Below, in pieces: positions 44,459 through 52,840 of a stretch of 64,000 bases of DNA; the stretch's first letter is position 1, and every line of letters starts with the position of its first letter. Both the position numbers and the translations under genes were made by a program. The notes under the pieces are model-generated. The model was not told the origin of the DNA. It did not search any database and was given only the letters and a program-made list of their open reading frames with translations. Source of the stretch: Streptomyces musisoli. GTDB taxonomy: Bacteria > Actinomycetota > Actinomycetes > Streptomycetales > Streptomycetaceae. The stretch covers positions 1 to 64,000 of the forward strand of contig NZ_JAERRH010000016.1 in NCBI RefSeq assembly GCF_016741855.1, in the 5' to 3' direction.

Positions 44459-45994
44459 ATGGGTGAGCTGGTGCCCGGGGGGAATGCGGTCCTCCCGGAC
44501 GGGGCCGTGCGGCTGCGTGTGGCCGGTGCCTTCGATGTGTCCGCCCTGGTGACCGGGGGCGACGGAAAGGTCGGCGGGGACGCCGACTTCGTGTTCTACA
44601 ACCAGCCCGACGCGCCCGGGGTCCGGTTGCGCGGTGACACCCTGACCGTCGATCCGGCCCGGCTGCGCCGCGGCGCGTGCCGGGTCACCGTCGTGGTGAG
44701 CGCGGCCGAGCCCGGCACCCCGCTCGGCCGGCTGCCGGCACCCCGGCTCGACGTCACCGACGGAGCCGGACGTGCCGTGGCCGGCTTCGCGCCACCCCGG
44801 CCGGGCGCCGAGACCGTCCTGCTGCTCGCCGAGCTGTACCTCCGCCCGGGCATCGGCTGGAAGCTGCGGGCGATCGGGCAGGGGTACGCCGACGGACTGG
44901 CCGGACTCGCCCGGGACTTCGGTGTGGACGTGTCCGACGACGGCGAGCGGACCGCTACGGCGACACCCCGACACTCCCCCAGTTCCTCCGGTGCCTCACC
45001 AGCCGACCGGAACCTGTCTGGCGGAGCATCACCGGCCGACGGCCTCCCCCGCGGGGCCACACCGGCTGACAACAGCTTCACCCGCGGGACCTCACAGGCT
45101 GACGCCGGCTTCCGCCGCAGGGCCTCACCGGCCGACCGGAACCTCTCTGGCGGAGCCTCACCAGCCGACGGCCTCCCCCGCGGGGCCTCACCGGCCGACC
45201 GGAACCTCCGTCGCGGGGTCTCACCGGTCGACGACGGCTTCATCCGGGTCGTCAACGCCGCCCGTGCCGAAGTCGGTTCACTTCCCGTCGTACCCGACCC
45301 CCGCCTGGTCTCCGCCGCGCGGGCGCACGCCCGGGCCATGGCGGGCGCGGGCCGGCTCGGCGCGGAGGGGCCGGACGGCGTGTCCGTGCACCAGCGGATA
45401 TCGGCGGCCGGATACACGTACCTCGCCGTCGGCGAACACCTCGTCTCCGGCCCGCGCACCCCGACCGGGTTCGTGGAGTACTGCCTCGGTACCGAGCGGA
45501 CCCGCCGCACCCTGCTCGACCCCGCCTTCCGGCATGCCGCCCTGGCCCACGCCGACGCCGGCGACCGGTTCTGGACCGCGCTGTGGGCCTCTCCCCTGAC
45601 GCCGGCCGGCCTGACGCGTACGGCCGCCGAGGTCCTCGCCCTCACCAACACCGAGCGCGGCCGGGCCGGCTTGCCCCCGCTGGCCGCGGACCCGCTGCTG
45701 ACCGCCGCCGCGCAGGCGCACAGCGCGGACATGGTGGCCCGGGACTTCTACGCGCACACCGCTCCCGACGGCAGCGAGCCCTGGGACCGGGCCGCCGCCG
45801 CGGGGGCCCGGCGGCGCACGATCGGCGAGAACATCGCGTGCGGCCAGCGCTCCGCCGCGGAGGTCGTGACGGACTGGATGAACAGTCCCGGTCACCGCGC
45901 CAACATCCTCAAGCGGGACTTCACGCACCTCGGCGTCGGGTTCGCGGGCGGCGGCCGGGCGGGCACGTACTGGACGCAGCTGTTCGGTGGCTGA
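44459..45994 (+). CDS. TerD domain fused to CAP (SCP/YkwD-like) domains
   Basis: A 511-residue protein. The N-terminal ~150 residues are a TerD domain (DADFVFYNQPDAPG, LAELYLRPGIGWKLRAIGQG), the calcium-binding fold of tellurite and stress-resistance proteins. Residues about 178-262 are eight repeats of 10-11 residues with consensus GASPADRNLSG. Two CAP-superfamily domains follow; the second has ALTNTERGRAGLPPL, HSADMVARDFYAHTAPDG, IGENIACG and MNSPGHRANIL, so it is complete, while the first is divergent. No signal peptide is seen. I favour ATG 44459 with GGTGG upstream; a frame opens at 44408. Confidence 0.82.
   Translation: MGELVPGGNAVLPDGAVRLRVAGAFDVSALVTGGDGKVGGDADFVFYNQPDAPGVRLRGDTLTVDPARLRRGACRVTVVVSAAEPGTPLGRLPAPRLDVTDGAGRAVAGFAPPRPGAETVLLLAELYLRPGIGWKLRAIGQGYADGLAGLARDFGVDVSDDGERTATATPRHSPSSSGASPADRNLSGGASPADGLPRGATPADNSFTRGTSQADAGFRRRASPADRNLSGGASPADGLPRGASPADRNLRRGVSPVDDGFIRVVNAARAEVGSLPVVPDPRLVSAARAHARAMAGAGRLGAEGPDGVSVHQRISAAGYTYLAVGEHLVSGPRTPTGFVEYCLGTERTRRTLLDPAFRHAALAHADAGDRFWTALWASPLTPAGLTRTAAEVLALTNTERGRAGLPPLAADPLLTAAAQAHSADMVARDFYAHTAPDGSEPWDRAAAAGARRRTIGENIACGQRSAAEVVTDWMNSPGHRANILKRDFTHLGVGFAGGGRAGTYWTQLFGG
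44990..45243 (+). repeat. In-frame 30/33-bp repeats inside the TerD-CAP gene
   Basis: Eight units encode GASPADRNLSG-like peptides between the TerD and CAP domains. Two blocks of DNA are nearly identical (ACCGGAACCTCTCTGGCGGA-type), suggesting recent duplication. Their TCACCGGCCGAC core resembles the start of the intergenic 35-bp repeat at 19199. Confidence 0.85.
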
Positions 45995-46041
45995 ACCGGT
46001 ACCGACCGTGATCTTGGCGGAATGCCATCCTCCGGGACACC

Positions 46042-46728
46042 ATGCCCCGCATGAAGGGTGATCTCTTTTCCAGTCAGCACGTGGTGCAGCCGGCCGTGCA
46101 GCCGGGCATGTCCGTGGAGAACGCCAAGTGCATCCGCTACACGGTCGACGGCGAGATGCACGCCCGGCAGGGCGCGATGGTCGCCTACCGCGGCAACCTC
46201 CAGTTCGAGCGCAAGGGGCAGGGCGTCGGCGGCATGCTCAAGCGTGCGGTCACGGGTGAGGGGCTGCCCCTCATGGCGGTACGCGGGCGGGGCGAGGCGT
46301 GGTTCGCGCACGAGGCGCAGAACTGCTTCGTCGTCGATGTCGAGCCCGGCGACCAGTTCACCGTCAACGGCCGCAACGTCCTGTGTTTCGACGCCTCGTT
46401 GTCGTACGAGATAAAAACGGTGAAGGGGTCGGGCATCGCCGGCGGTGGCCTGTTCAACAGCGTGTTCAGCGGGCAGGGCCGGCTCGGCCTGGTCTGCGAG
46501 GGCAACCCGCTGGTCATCCCCGTGTCCGCGCAGGCACCGGTGTACGTCGACACGGACGCGGTGGTGGGCTGGACCGCACACCTCCAGACCTCGCTGCACC
46601 GGTCGCAGTCCATCGGTTCGATGCTGCGCGGCGGTTCCGGCGAAGCCGTCCAGCTGATGCTCCAGGGAGAGGGCTTCGTCGTGGTGCGGCCGAGCGAGCT
46701 GACACCCCAGAAGCCCCAGCAGCACTGA
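46042..46728 (+). CDS. AIM24 family protein
   Basis: A 228-residue all-beta protein (225 from the second ATG at 46051) of the AIM24/TIGR00266-like family: FERKGQGVGGMLKRAVTGEG, LPLMAVRGRGEAWFA and AGGGLFNSVFSGQGRLGL. The yeast namesake is mitochondrial; in bacteria the role is unknown, though such genes often sit near TerD genes. Here it lies 47 bp after a TerD-CAP fusion on the same strand, so the two may be co-expressed. Its last three codons and stop are part of the first unit of a 34-bp tandem repeat. Confidence 0.88.
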   Translation: MPRMKGDLFSSQHVVQPAVQPGMSVENAKCIRYTVDGEMHARQGAMVAYRGNLQFERKGQGVGGMLKRAVTGEGLPLMAVRGRGEAWFAHEAQNCFVVDVEPGDQFTVNGRNVLCFDASLSYEIKTVKGSGIAGGGLFNSVFSGQGRLGLVCEGNPLVIPVSAQAPVYVDTDAVVGWTAHLQTSLHRSQSIGSMLRGGSGEAVQLMLQGEGFVVVRPSELTPQKPQQH

Positions 46729-46820
46729 ACCATCAGCGACACCGAACCTTCAGCAGCACTGAACCATCAGCGGCACCGAACCTTCAGCAGCACTGAACCT
46801 TAAGCAGCACTGAACCTTCA
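46717..46820. repeat. 34-bp tandem repeat beginning in the last codons of the AIM24 gene
   Basis: Units at 46717 and 46751 start CAGCAGCACTGAACCATCAG; partial 17-bp units follow at 46785 and 46802. The first contains the AIM24 stop codon, so each copy carries a duplicate of the gene's 3' end. Confidence 0.9.
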
Positions 46821-46885
46821 CATGTGATCCGTACCCCAGGGCAACCCCCGCGGTCGTACCGGCGTCTTGATCGACAACAGACCGG

Positions 46886-46916
46886 GCCCCGGCCCCTCAG
46901 GGCCGGGGCATATTTT
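46886..46916 (+). terminator. Rho-independent terminator after the AIM24 gene
   Basis: GCCCCGGCCC (46886-46895) and GGGCCGGGGC (46900-46909) form a perfect 10-bp stem with loop CTCA, followed by ATATTTT. It ends transcripts from the TerD/AIM24 side just before the operator of the TPR gene. Confidence 0.85.
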
Positions 46917-46923
46917 CGAGATG

Positions 46924-46955
46924 CTATACACGGCATGTATACACTCCGTGTATAG
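46924..46955. promoter_or_regulatory. Palindromic operator/promoter of the TPR-polyprenyl synthase operon
   Basis: CTATACACGG (46924-46933) and CCGTGTATAG (46946-46955) are perfect inverted repeats 12 bp apart, and the spacer holds another palindrome, TGTATACA (46936-46943). The TATAC motif thus occurs three times in 32 bp, 10 nt before the start codon. This looks like a repressor site (GntR or TetR type) overlapping the promoter. Confidence 0.75.
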
Positions 46956-46965
46956 AAGGGTACGC

Positions 46966-48006
46966 ATGTACGGCAAGGCTTCCGCCCCGGAGTACCAGGG
47001 CGCCCTCACCACCCTGTCCGTGAACTCCTCGCTGGTCGACGTGCTGGCCGAGGGCACCGAGCGGCTGCGCGAGGCCGAGCGCGCCGGGCGACCCGGCGAG
47101 GCGGCGCGCTGCGGGCTCGCCGTCGCCGAGGCGCACCGACGGCTCGGCCACGTACAGGACGCCGACCGCGCCTGGAAGGCGAGTTACCGCGCCGCCCGCG
47201 AGGCCGGCGACACCGCCGCGATGGCCTGGGCGCTCTGGAGCGGCGGCACGCTGGCCCGGCAGCGCGGGGCGTTCCCGCTGGCCTGGCGGCTGCTGGGACT
47301 CGCGGCCGAACTCGGCGAGCGCGGCGGGGACGTCGTCGTCCGCGGCTACTCGCTGGCCGGTCTCGCGGAGACCGGCCGGATCCAGGGCGACTACGCGGCG
47401 GTCGGCCGGCTGCACGAGCAGCTGCTGGCCGAGGCACGCAGACGGGGCGAGGCCCGGCACACGGTGTGGGCGCTGGAGGGCATCGCCCAGATGCACCGCA
47501 ACACGGGCGACCACGACAAGGCCTACGCCCTGTTCGAGGAGGCGGCGGAGATAGCCGGCCGCGCCGACGACCGGCGCGGGCACGCCTGGGCGCTGCGCGG
47601 ACTCGCGGACGTCCTCTCGGTGCGCGACGGCGCCACCGGGCGGGCGCTGGAGCTGCTGGCCGAGGCGGAGGCGACCTGCCGGGAGATGAACCTCTCCAGC
47701 GCCCTCGCCTACAACCACAAGATGCAGGGCAACGTCCTGTACCGCGCGGGCCGTTACGCCGAGGCCCGCGACCGGTACGAGCTGGCCCTCACGGAGTTCC
47801 GGACGATGAGCGAACCGCGCGGCGAGGCGCTGTCCCGGCTGGGCCTGGCCAAGTCCCTCGCCCGGCTGGGCCGCGACCGCGCCGAGACCGCGGCCGAACT
47901 CGCCGGTCTGGCACGCACACTGGAGCGCAGCGGGCTGCGGCACGCGACGGAGATGGTGGCCCGGGCCCAGCGGGAGTTCGGCCTCGACGCGGAGGTCGTA
48001 CGGTGA
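46966..48006 (+). CDS. Tetratricopeptide-repeat protein
   Basis: A 346-residue all-helical protein with six or so TPR units, for example GDHDKAYALFEEAAEIAGRA and AGRYAEARDRYELALTEFR. There is no signal peptide or membrane segment; it is probably a cytoplasmic scaffold or regulator. ATG 46966 follows AGAAGGG and sits 10 nt behind a strong palindrome, so the operator controls its start. Its stop overlaps the GTG of the polyprenyl synthase (GTGA), so the two are co-translated and likely work together. I do not know a characterised orthologue. Confidence 0.8.
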   Translation: MYGKASAPEYQGALTTLSVNSSLVDVLAEGTERLREAERAGRPGEAARCGLAVAEAHRRLGHVQDADRAWKASYRAAREAGDTAAMAWALWSGGTLARQRGAFPLAWRLLGLAAELGERGGDVVVRGYSLAGLAETGRIQGDYAAVGRLHEQLLAEARRRGEARHTVWALEGIAQMHRNTGDHDKAYALFEEAAEIAGRADDRRGHAWALRGLADVLSVRDGATGRALELLAEAEATCREMNLSSALAYNHKMQGNVLYRAGRYAEARDRYELALTEFRTMSEPRGEALSRLGLAKSLARLGRDRAETAAELAGLARTLERSGLRHATEMVARAQREFGLDAEVVR

Positions 48007-49028
48007 CGGCGCTCACCTCGCCGGTGCGGGAGTCCGCCCCGCAGGTCCTCGACCGGTGCCGGGAGCTGGTGCGGCCCCGGCTGCGCGAGGCGGTGGAGCG
48101 GCTGCACCCGTGGGTGGCCGAGATGGCCGCGTACTCCTTCGGCTGGTGCGAGGTCGGCGGCGCGCCCGCGGACGCGCCGGGCGGCAAGGGGGTGCGGCAG
48201 GCGCTCGCCGTGCTCGGCGCCGAGGCCTCCGGTGCCGACGGGGCGGCCGGTGTCCCGGCGGCGGTCGCGGTGGAGCTGGTGCACGCCTTCTCGCTGCTGC
48301 ACGACGACATCATGGACGGCGACGCGACCCGGCGCCGCCGCCCCGCCGTGTGGCGGGCGTACGGCACCGGGCCGGCCGTCCTGGCCGGGGACGCCCTGTT
48401 CGCGCTGGCGGTGGAAACGCTCGCCGCCGCGCCCGAGGGTCCCGGCGCGGTGCGGCTGCTCTCCTCCGCCCTCGCCGATCTGGTGCGCGGCCAGGCCGAC
48501 GACCTGCTGTTCACCACCCGGCCCTGGACCGGTCCCGACCGGGTGACACCGCGGGAGTACCGGGCGATGGCGGAGGGCAAGACGGGCGCGCTGCTGGGCT
48601 GTGCCGTCGCGCTGGGTGCCACGCTCGGCGGGGCACCGCGCGAGACGGTCGACGCGCTGGACCGGGCCGGGCGGCACCTCGGGGTCGCCTTCCAGCTGGT
48701 CGACGACGTGCTCGGCATCTGGGGCGACCCGGCCGTCACCGGCAAGCCCGTGGGCGGCGATCTGCGGGAGCGCAAGAAGACGTTCCCGGTGCTGGCCGCG
48801 CTCGGCTCCCCGGCGGCCCGTCAGCTGCCCGCACTGCTCGGCTCCGCGGAGCACGCGGAGGAGGCCGCCGCGCTGATCGAGGCGGCGGGCGGCCGTGCGG
48901 CGGCGCTGGCCGAGGCCCGCAGCCGGACGGTCGCCGCGCGCCGGCTGCTCGGCACCGCACCGCTGGCCGCCGGAGCCGCCGGCGAGCTGAGCCGGTTGCT
49001 CGACCATCTGGTGGGCCGCGCGCTGTAG
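48003..49028 (+). CDS. Polyprenyl (geranylgeranyl-type) diphosphate synthase, family 2 encapsulin cargo-like
   Basis: A 341-residue trans-isoprenyl diphosphate synthase. The first Asp-rich motif is D101-D-I-M-D105, followed by GDATRRRRP; the second is D234-D-V-L-G, then IWGD. Both magnesium sites are intact, so it should condense IPP with allylic diphosphates. The subgroup, with SFGWCEVGG and GGKGVRQAL near the N-terminus, resembles polyprenyl transferases annotated as family 2 encapsulin cargo, but the long disordered N-terminus of such cargo is absent here (only about 14 residues). GTG 48003 overlaps the TPR gene stop. Confidence 0.85.
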   Translation: MTALTSPVRESAPQVLDRCRELVRPRLREAVERLHPWVAEMAAYSFGWCEVGGAPADAPGGKGVRQALAVLGAEASGADGAAGVPAAVAVELVHAFSLLHDDIMDGDATRRRRPAVWRAYGTGPAVLAGDALFALAVETLAAAPEGPGAVRLLSSALADLVRGQADDLLFTTRPWTGPDRVTPREYRAMAEGKTGALLGCAVALGATLGGAPRETVDALDRAGRHLGVAFQLVDDVLGIWGDPAVTGKPVGGDLRERKKTFPVLAALGSPAARQLPALLGSAEHAEEAAALIEAAGGRAAALAEARSRTVAARRLLGTAPLAAGAAGELSRLLDHLVGRAL

Positions 49029-49126
49029 CGTCGATCCATGATCCGGAACGGCGTTGACCTCCACCCTCCCGGCAGGCCAAGGTGCGAGCGGCGCGGTTCC
49101 CGTCCGCGCCGGGAGGGGGAAACGCC

Positions 49127-50086
49127 TTGATCGGCATCTCGGACATCGAAGCCGCCGCACGGCGGATCGCCGAGCACGTCGTACGGACACCGACCGTGCC
49201 GAGCCCCGGCCTCGGAGCGCTGCTCGGCGTCCCGGTCACCGCCAAGCTCGAACTGCTCCAGCGCACCGGCTCGTTCAAGGCGCGCGGGGCCACGGCGAAA
49301 CTGCTGTCGCTGAGCGAGGCCGAGCGGGCGGCGGGCGTGGTCGCGGTCAGCGGCGGCAACCACGGGATCGCGCTCGCGGTGATGGCGGCGGCCCTCGACG
49401 TGAAGGCCACCGTCGTCATGCCGCGCACCGCGCCCGCGCGCTCCGTCGCGCTCGCCGAGGACGCCGGTGCCTCGGTGCGGCTGACCGACGGCATGGACAG
49501 CGCCTTCCGGCTCGTGACGCGGTTGCGGGACGAGGGCCTGACCCTGGTCCACCCCTTCGACGACCCGGTCGTGATCGCCGGACAGGGCACCGTGGGGCTG
49601 GAGTTGGCCGAGGACGCCGGGGAGCTGACGGACGTCGTCGTCAGTGTCGGCGGCGGCGGCCTGATCGCCGGCGTCGCGGCGGCCCTGCGCGCCCGCCGCC
49701 CGGGGGTGCGCGTGTGGGGGGTGGAGACCGAGGGCGCGGAGGCGATGTCCGGCGCGCTGAGGGCCGGCGGCCCGGTCCCGGTGCCGCTGTCCTCACTCGT
49801 CACCACCCTGAGCGCCCCCTCCGTGTCGCAGCTGACGTACGACCACGTGTCCGCGCTCGTCGAGGAGGTCCTGGTGGTCCCGGACCGGGACGCGGTCCAG
49901 GGCTGCCTGGACCTCGCCGACCACGCCAAGGTGTGGGCCGAGCCGGCCGCCGGCTGTCTGCTGCCGGCGGCCCGGCAGGTGGCGGCACGGGCCGGTGAGG
50001 GCGCCCGGATCGGGCTCGTGGTGTGCGGAGGCAATACGACACCTTCGGAACTCAACGGCTGGGCCGACCGCTTCGGGCTGCTGTGA
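49127..50086 (+). CDS. PLP-dependent threonine/serine dehydratase family enzyme
   Basis: A 319-residue fold-type II PLP enzyme. The Schiff-base Lys is in GSFKARGA near residue 47, SGGNHGIA binds the cofactor phosphate side chain region, and SVGGGGLIAG near 178 is the phosphate-binding glycine loop. No regulatory ACT domain is present, so it is a catabolic-type dehydratase or serine racemase-like protein. I choose TTG 49127, with GGGAGGGGG at 49111-49119; an ATG-less frame upstream (GTG 49082) adds 15 atypical residues. Confidence 0.85.
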   Translation: MIGISDIEAAARRIAEHVVRTPTVPSPGLGALLGVPVTAKLELLQRTGSFKARGATAKLLSLSEAERAAGVVAVSGGNHGIALAVMAAALDVKATVVMPRTAPARSVALAEDAGASVRLTDGMDSAFRLVTRLRDEGLTLVHPFDDPVVIAGQGTVGLELAEDAGELTDVVVSVGGGGLIAGVAAALRARRPGVRVWGVETEGAEAMSGALRAGGPVPVPLSSLVTTLSAPSVSQLTYDHVSALVEEVLVVPDRDAVQGCLDLADHAKVWAEPAAGCLLPAARQVAARAGEGARIGLVVCGGNTTPSELNGWADRFGLL

Positions 50087-50230
50087 GCCACGGCGGGCAT
50101 CCCGAAATCGCAAGCTCCTTCGAACGTTTGAATAAAAGGCAAGAACGGGCTTGAATCTGGGATTCTTTGAACGCTCCCCCGCGGGCCCCGCGTACCTCTG
50201 GGAAAGTCGAGGCAGGGGTTTCAGCGAGGG

Positions 50231-51811
50231 ATGACCATGGTCAAGGCGCACGTCTCCGCACACGAGTTGGTCGCCGGACGGTACCGGCTCCTGGAGGTCT
50301 TCTCCCGCGAGACGAACCGTCTGTGGTGGTACGCGGAGGACGTGGTGGCGCAGCGGCCCCGTCTGGTGGCGCAGACCGCCCTGCCGGAGCCCACCGCCGA
50401 GGACACCGCGCACCGCGCCACGGCGCGGGTCGTCCGCACGTCCGAGACCATGCGGTCGCTGCGCCCGGGTCAGGTCGCCGTGGTCGTCGACGCGGCGGTG
50501 GAGGCGGGCACCCTGTGGACGGTGACCGAGTGGATCGAGGCCACACCCCTCGGTGAACTCCTGGCACGGGACGGCTCGTTCGGTCCGGGCCGGGCGGCCC
50601 GGCTCGGCCTGGAGCTGCTGGACGTGCTCCAGGCAGCGCACGACGAGGGCATCACGCACGGCGAACTGAGCCCCGGCCAGGTCTTCGTACGGGACGACGG
50701 CCCGGTCGTCGTCACGGGATTCGGGCTGGCGGGCGCGACACTCGTGCCGCGGCTCACGGCACCGTCGTACGCCTCACCGGAGCAGGCCCGCGACGAGCGC
50801 ATCGGTCCGGCCGCCGATCTGTGGGCGCTGGGCGCGCTGCTCTACACGATGGTCGAGGGCCGGCCGCCGTTCCGGGACCGCGGCCGTCCCGAGGCCACGC
50901 TGAAGGCGGTGGACCGGCTGCCGCTGCGGACTCCGCTGCGCGCCGGCCCGCTCGCTCAGGCCGTGCAGGGACTGCTGCGCAAGGACCCGCGGGAACGGCT
51001 GACCCGGCCGGTGGTCCGCGAGGCGCTGACCCGGGCGCTGAACGAGGACACCGACGCGGACCGGCGGCCGGATGCCGGACCCCGGCTGCGCGGCGCGAGC
51101 GCGGGCGTGCGCCGTGCCGTGCCGATGAGGAGCAAACGGGTCATGGCCGCCGGCACCGCGCTGGCCGTGGTCACCGTGGCCGCCGCGGTGCTGGCCGCGA
51201 CCGGCGCGCTGTCCGGCACGGACCCGGCGGACACGGACACGGCCGGGGCCTCGCCGCGGGCCACCGCGCCGGCCGCCCCCACCGGCCGGCACACCGGCGG
51301 CACCGCGCCCACCCCGGCCCCGACCGCCTCGTCCTCCCCCGGCCTGCCGGCCGGTTACCACCGGTACAACGCCCCCGAGGGGTTCTCGGTGGCGCTTCCC
51401 GACGGCTGGAAACGGCTGGCCACCGCCCGGGCGACCGACCTCGCCTACCGCGTCACCTTCGGCCGGGGCGGCGACGCGGCCACGCTCGCCGTCACCTACA
51501 CCGAGCGCGTCGACCGCGACCCGGTCGCCGTCTGGCGGGACGACGTCGAACCGGAGCTGGCGAAGGAGCCGGGCTACCGCCGGGTCGGCACGCTCCGGGC
51601 CACCACCTACCAGGGCCGCGAGGCCGCCGACCTGGAGTGGCTGGCGGGCTCCGGCGACGCCCGGGTGCACACCTTCGGACGCGGTTTCCTGCTGGGCGGC
51701 CGGCGGGGATTCTCCCTGCGCTTCACCACCCCGGCGGCGGCCTGGGACGACGCGGCCAGCCGGCAGGCCCTTCAGACGTTCCTCCGGACGTTCCAGGTGC
51801 CGAAGGACTGA
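50231..51811 (+). CDS. Membrane receptor pseudokinase (degenerate Ser/Thr kinase with external domain)
   Basis: A 526-residue protein with a PknB-like N-terminal domain (12-270), a membrane helix (about 303-326), a Thr/Pro linker and an external C-terminal domain (about 365-525). The fold is kinase, but key residues are gone: the ATP-binding Lys is Q48 (LVAQTAL), HRD is H143-G-E145, and DFG is G163-F-G165. The SPEQAR activation end and DLWALGALLY helix remain. It is therefore probably catalytically dead and acts as a signal scaffold. Starts at ATG 50231 (or 50237) after an AT-richer promoter region. Confidence 0.88.
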   Translation: MTMVKAHVSAHELVAGRYRLLEVFSRETNRLWWYAEDVVAQRPRLVAQTALPEPTAEDTAHRATARVVRTSETMRSLRPGQVAVVVDAAVEAGTLWTVTEWIEATPLGELLARDGSFGPGRAARLGLELLDVLQAAHDEGITHGELSPGQVFVRDDGPVVVTGFGLAGATLVPRLTAPSYASPEQARDERIGPAADLWALGALLYTMVEGRPPFRDRGRPEATLKAVDRLPLRTPLRAGPLAQAVQGLLRKDPRERLTRPVVREALTRALNEDTDADRRPDAGPRLRGASAGVRRAVPMRSKRVMAAGTALAVVTVAAAVLAATGALSGTDPADTDTAGASPRATAPAAPTGRHTGGTAPTPAPTASSSPGLPAGYHRYNAPEGFSVALPDGWKRLATARATDLAYRVTFGRGGDAATLAVTYTERVDRDPVAVWRDDVEPELAKEPGYRRVGTLRATTYQGREAADLEWLAGSGDARVHTFGRGFLLGGRRGFSLRFTTPAAAWDDAASRQALQTFLRTFQVPKD

Positions 51812-51860
51812 CCGGGCCCGCCGCCCGTTTTCCCTCCGTCCAGCCGGGGACTCGCCCGTT

Positions 51861-52832
51861 ATGGTGCAAATCGGATACACGATGATGACCGAGCAGGCCG
51901 GCCCCCGGGACCTCGTGGATCACGTGGTGGGAGCCGAGGACGCGGGGTTCGACTTCTCGGTGATCTCGGACCACTACTTCCCGTGGCTGCGCTCCCAGGG
52001 ACACTCCTCGTACGCGTGGAGCGTGCTGGGCGCCGCCGCCCAGGCCACCTCGCGGATCCCCCTGATGACCTACGTCACCTGCCCCCTCCTGCGGTACCAC
52101 CCGGCGATCGTGGCCCAGAAGGCGGCCACCGTGCAGTTGTTGTCGCAGGGCAGGTTCCGGCTCGGGCTGGGTGCGGGCGAGAACCTGAACGAGCACGTCG
52201 TGGGCGGCGGCTGGCCGCCGGTGGACGTCCGCCACGACATGCTCGAAGAGGCCGTGGAGATCATCCGGGCGCTGTTCGAGGGCGGCCACGTCACCCACCA
52301 CGGACAGCACTACGACGTGGAGTCGGCCCGGCTGTGGGACCTGCCGGACGAGGCGCCGCCGATCGGCATCGCCGTCTCCGGCGACCAGTCCTGCAAGCTC
52401 GCCGGCCGCCTCGCCGACCTGGTGATCGCGACGGAGCCGAAGGCGGGCCTGCTGGAGGCCTTCGACCGGCACGGCGGCAGCGGCAAGCCCCGGGTAGGCC
52501 AGCTGCCCGTGTGTTACGACCCGGACCGGGACACGGCCGTCAAGCGCGCCCACTCCCAGTTCCGCTGGTTCGGCCTGGGCTGGAAGGTGAACGCCGAACT
52601 GCCGCACCCCGACTCCTTCGAGGCCGCCACCCAGTTCGTGACCGAGGACGACGTCGCCACCTCCATCCCGTGCGGTGACGACCCCGACGCCTTCGTGGAG
52701 GCCGTACGGCCCTACGCGGAGGCCGGGTTCGGGGAGATCGCCCTCGTCCAGATCGGCGGCGAGTCTCAGCGGGACTACCTGGACTGGTCGGCGAAGACCC
52801 TGCTGCCCGCGCTGCGGGAGGCGTTCGCCTGA
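51861..52832 (+). CDS. F420-dependent LLM-class oxidoreductase
   Basis: A 323-residue luciferase-like TIM-barrel protein of the F420-dependent class: opening IGYTMMTEQAGPRDLVDHVV, then FDFSVISDHYFPWL, GRFRLGLGAGENLNEH and a late GFGEIALVQIGG. It matches the TIGR03557-like group near F420-dependent glucose-6-phosphate dehydrogenases; the substrate is not known. It would need coenzyme F420, which streptomycetes make. ATG 51861 lies 49 bp after the pseudokinase gene. Repeats follow its stop. Confidence 0.85.
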   Translation: MVQIGYTMMTEQAGPRDLVDHVVGAEDAGFDFSVISDHYFPWLRSQGHSSYAWSVLGAAAQATSRIPLMTYVTCPLLRYHPAIVAQKAATVQLLSQGRFRLGLGAGENLNEHVVGGGWPPVDVRHDMLEEAVEIIRALFEGGHVTHHGQHYDVESARLWDLPDEAPPIGIAVSGDQSCKLAGRLADLVIATEPKAGLLEAFDRHGGSGKPRVGQLPVCYDPDRDTAVKRAHSQFRWFGLGWKVNAELPHPDSFEAATQFVTEDDVATSIPCGDDPDAFVEAVRPYAEAGFGEIALVQIGGESQRDYLDWSAKTLLPALREAFA

Positions 52833-52840
52833 CACACCTG

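Noticed and set aside
50231..51811. Active Ser/Thr protein kinase
   Set aside because: The ATP-binding Lys and both catalytic Asp residues are replaced.
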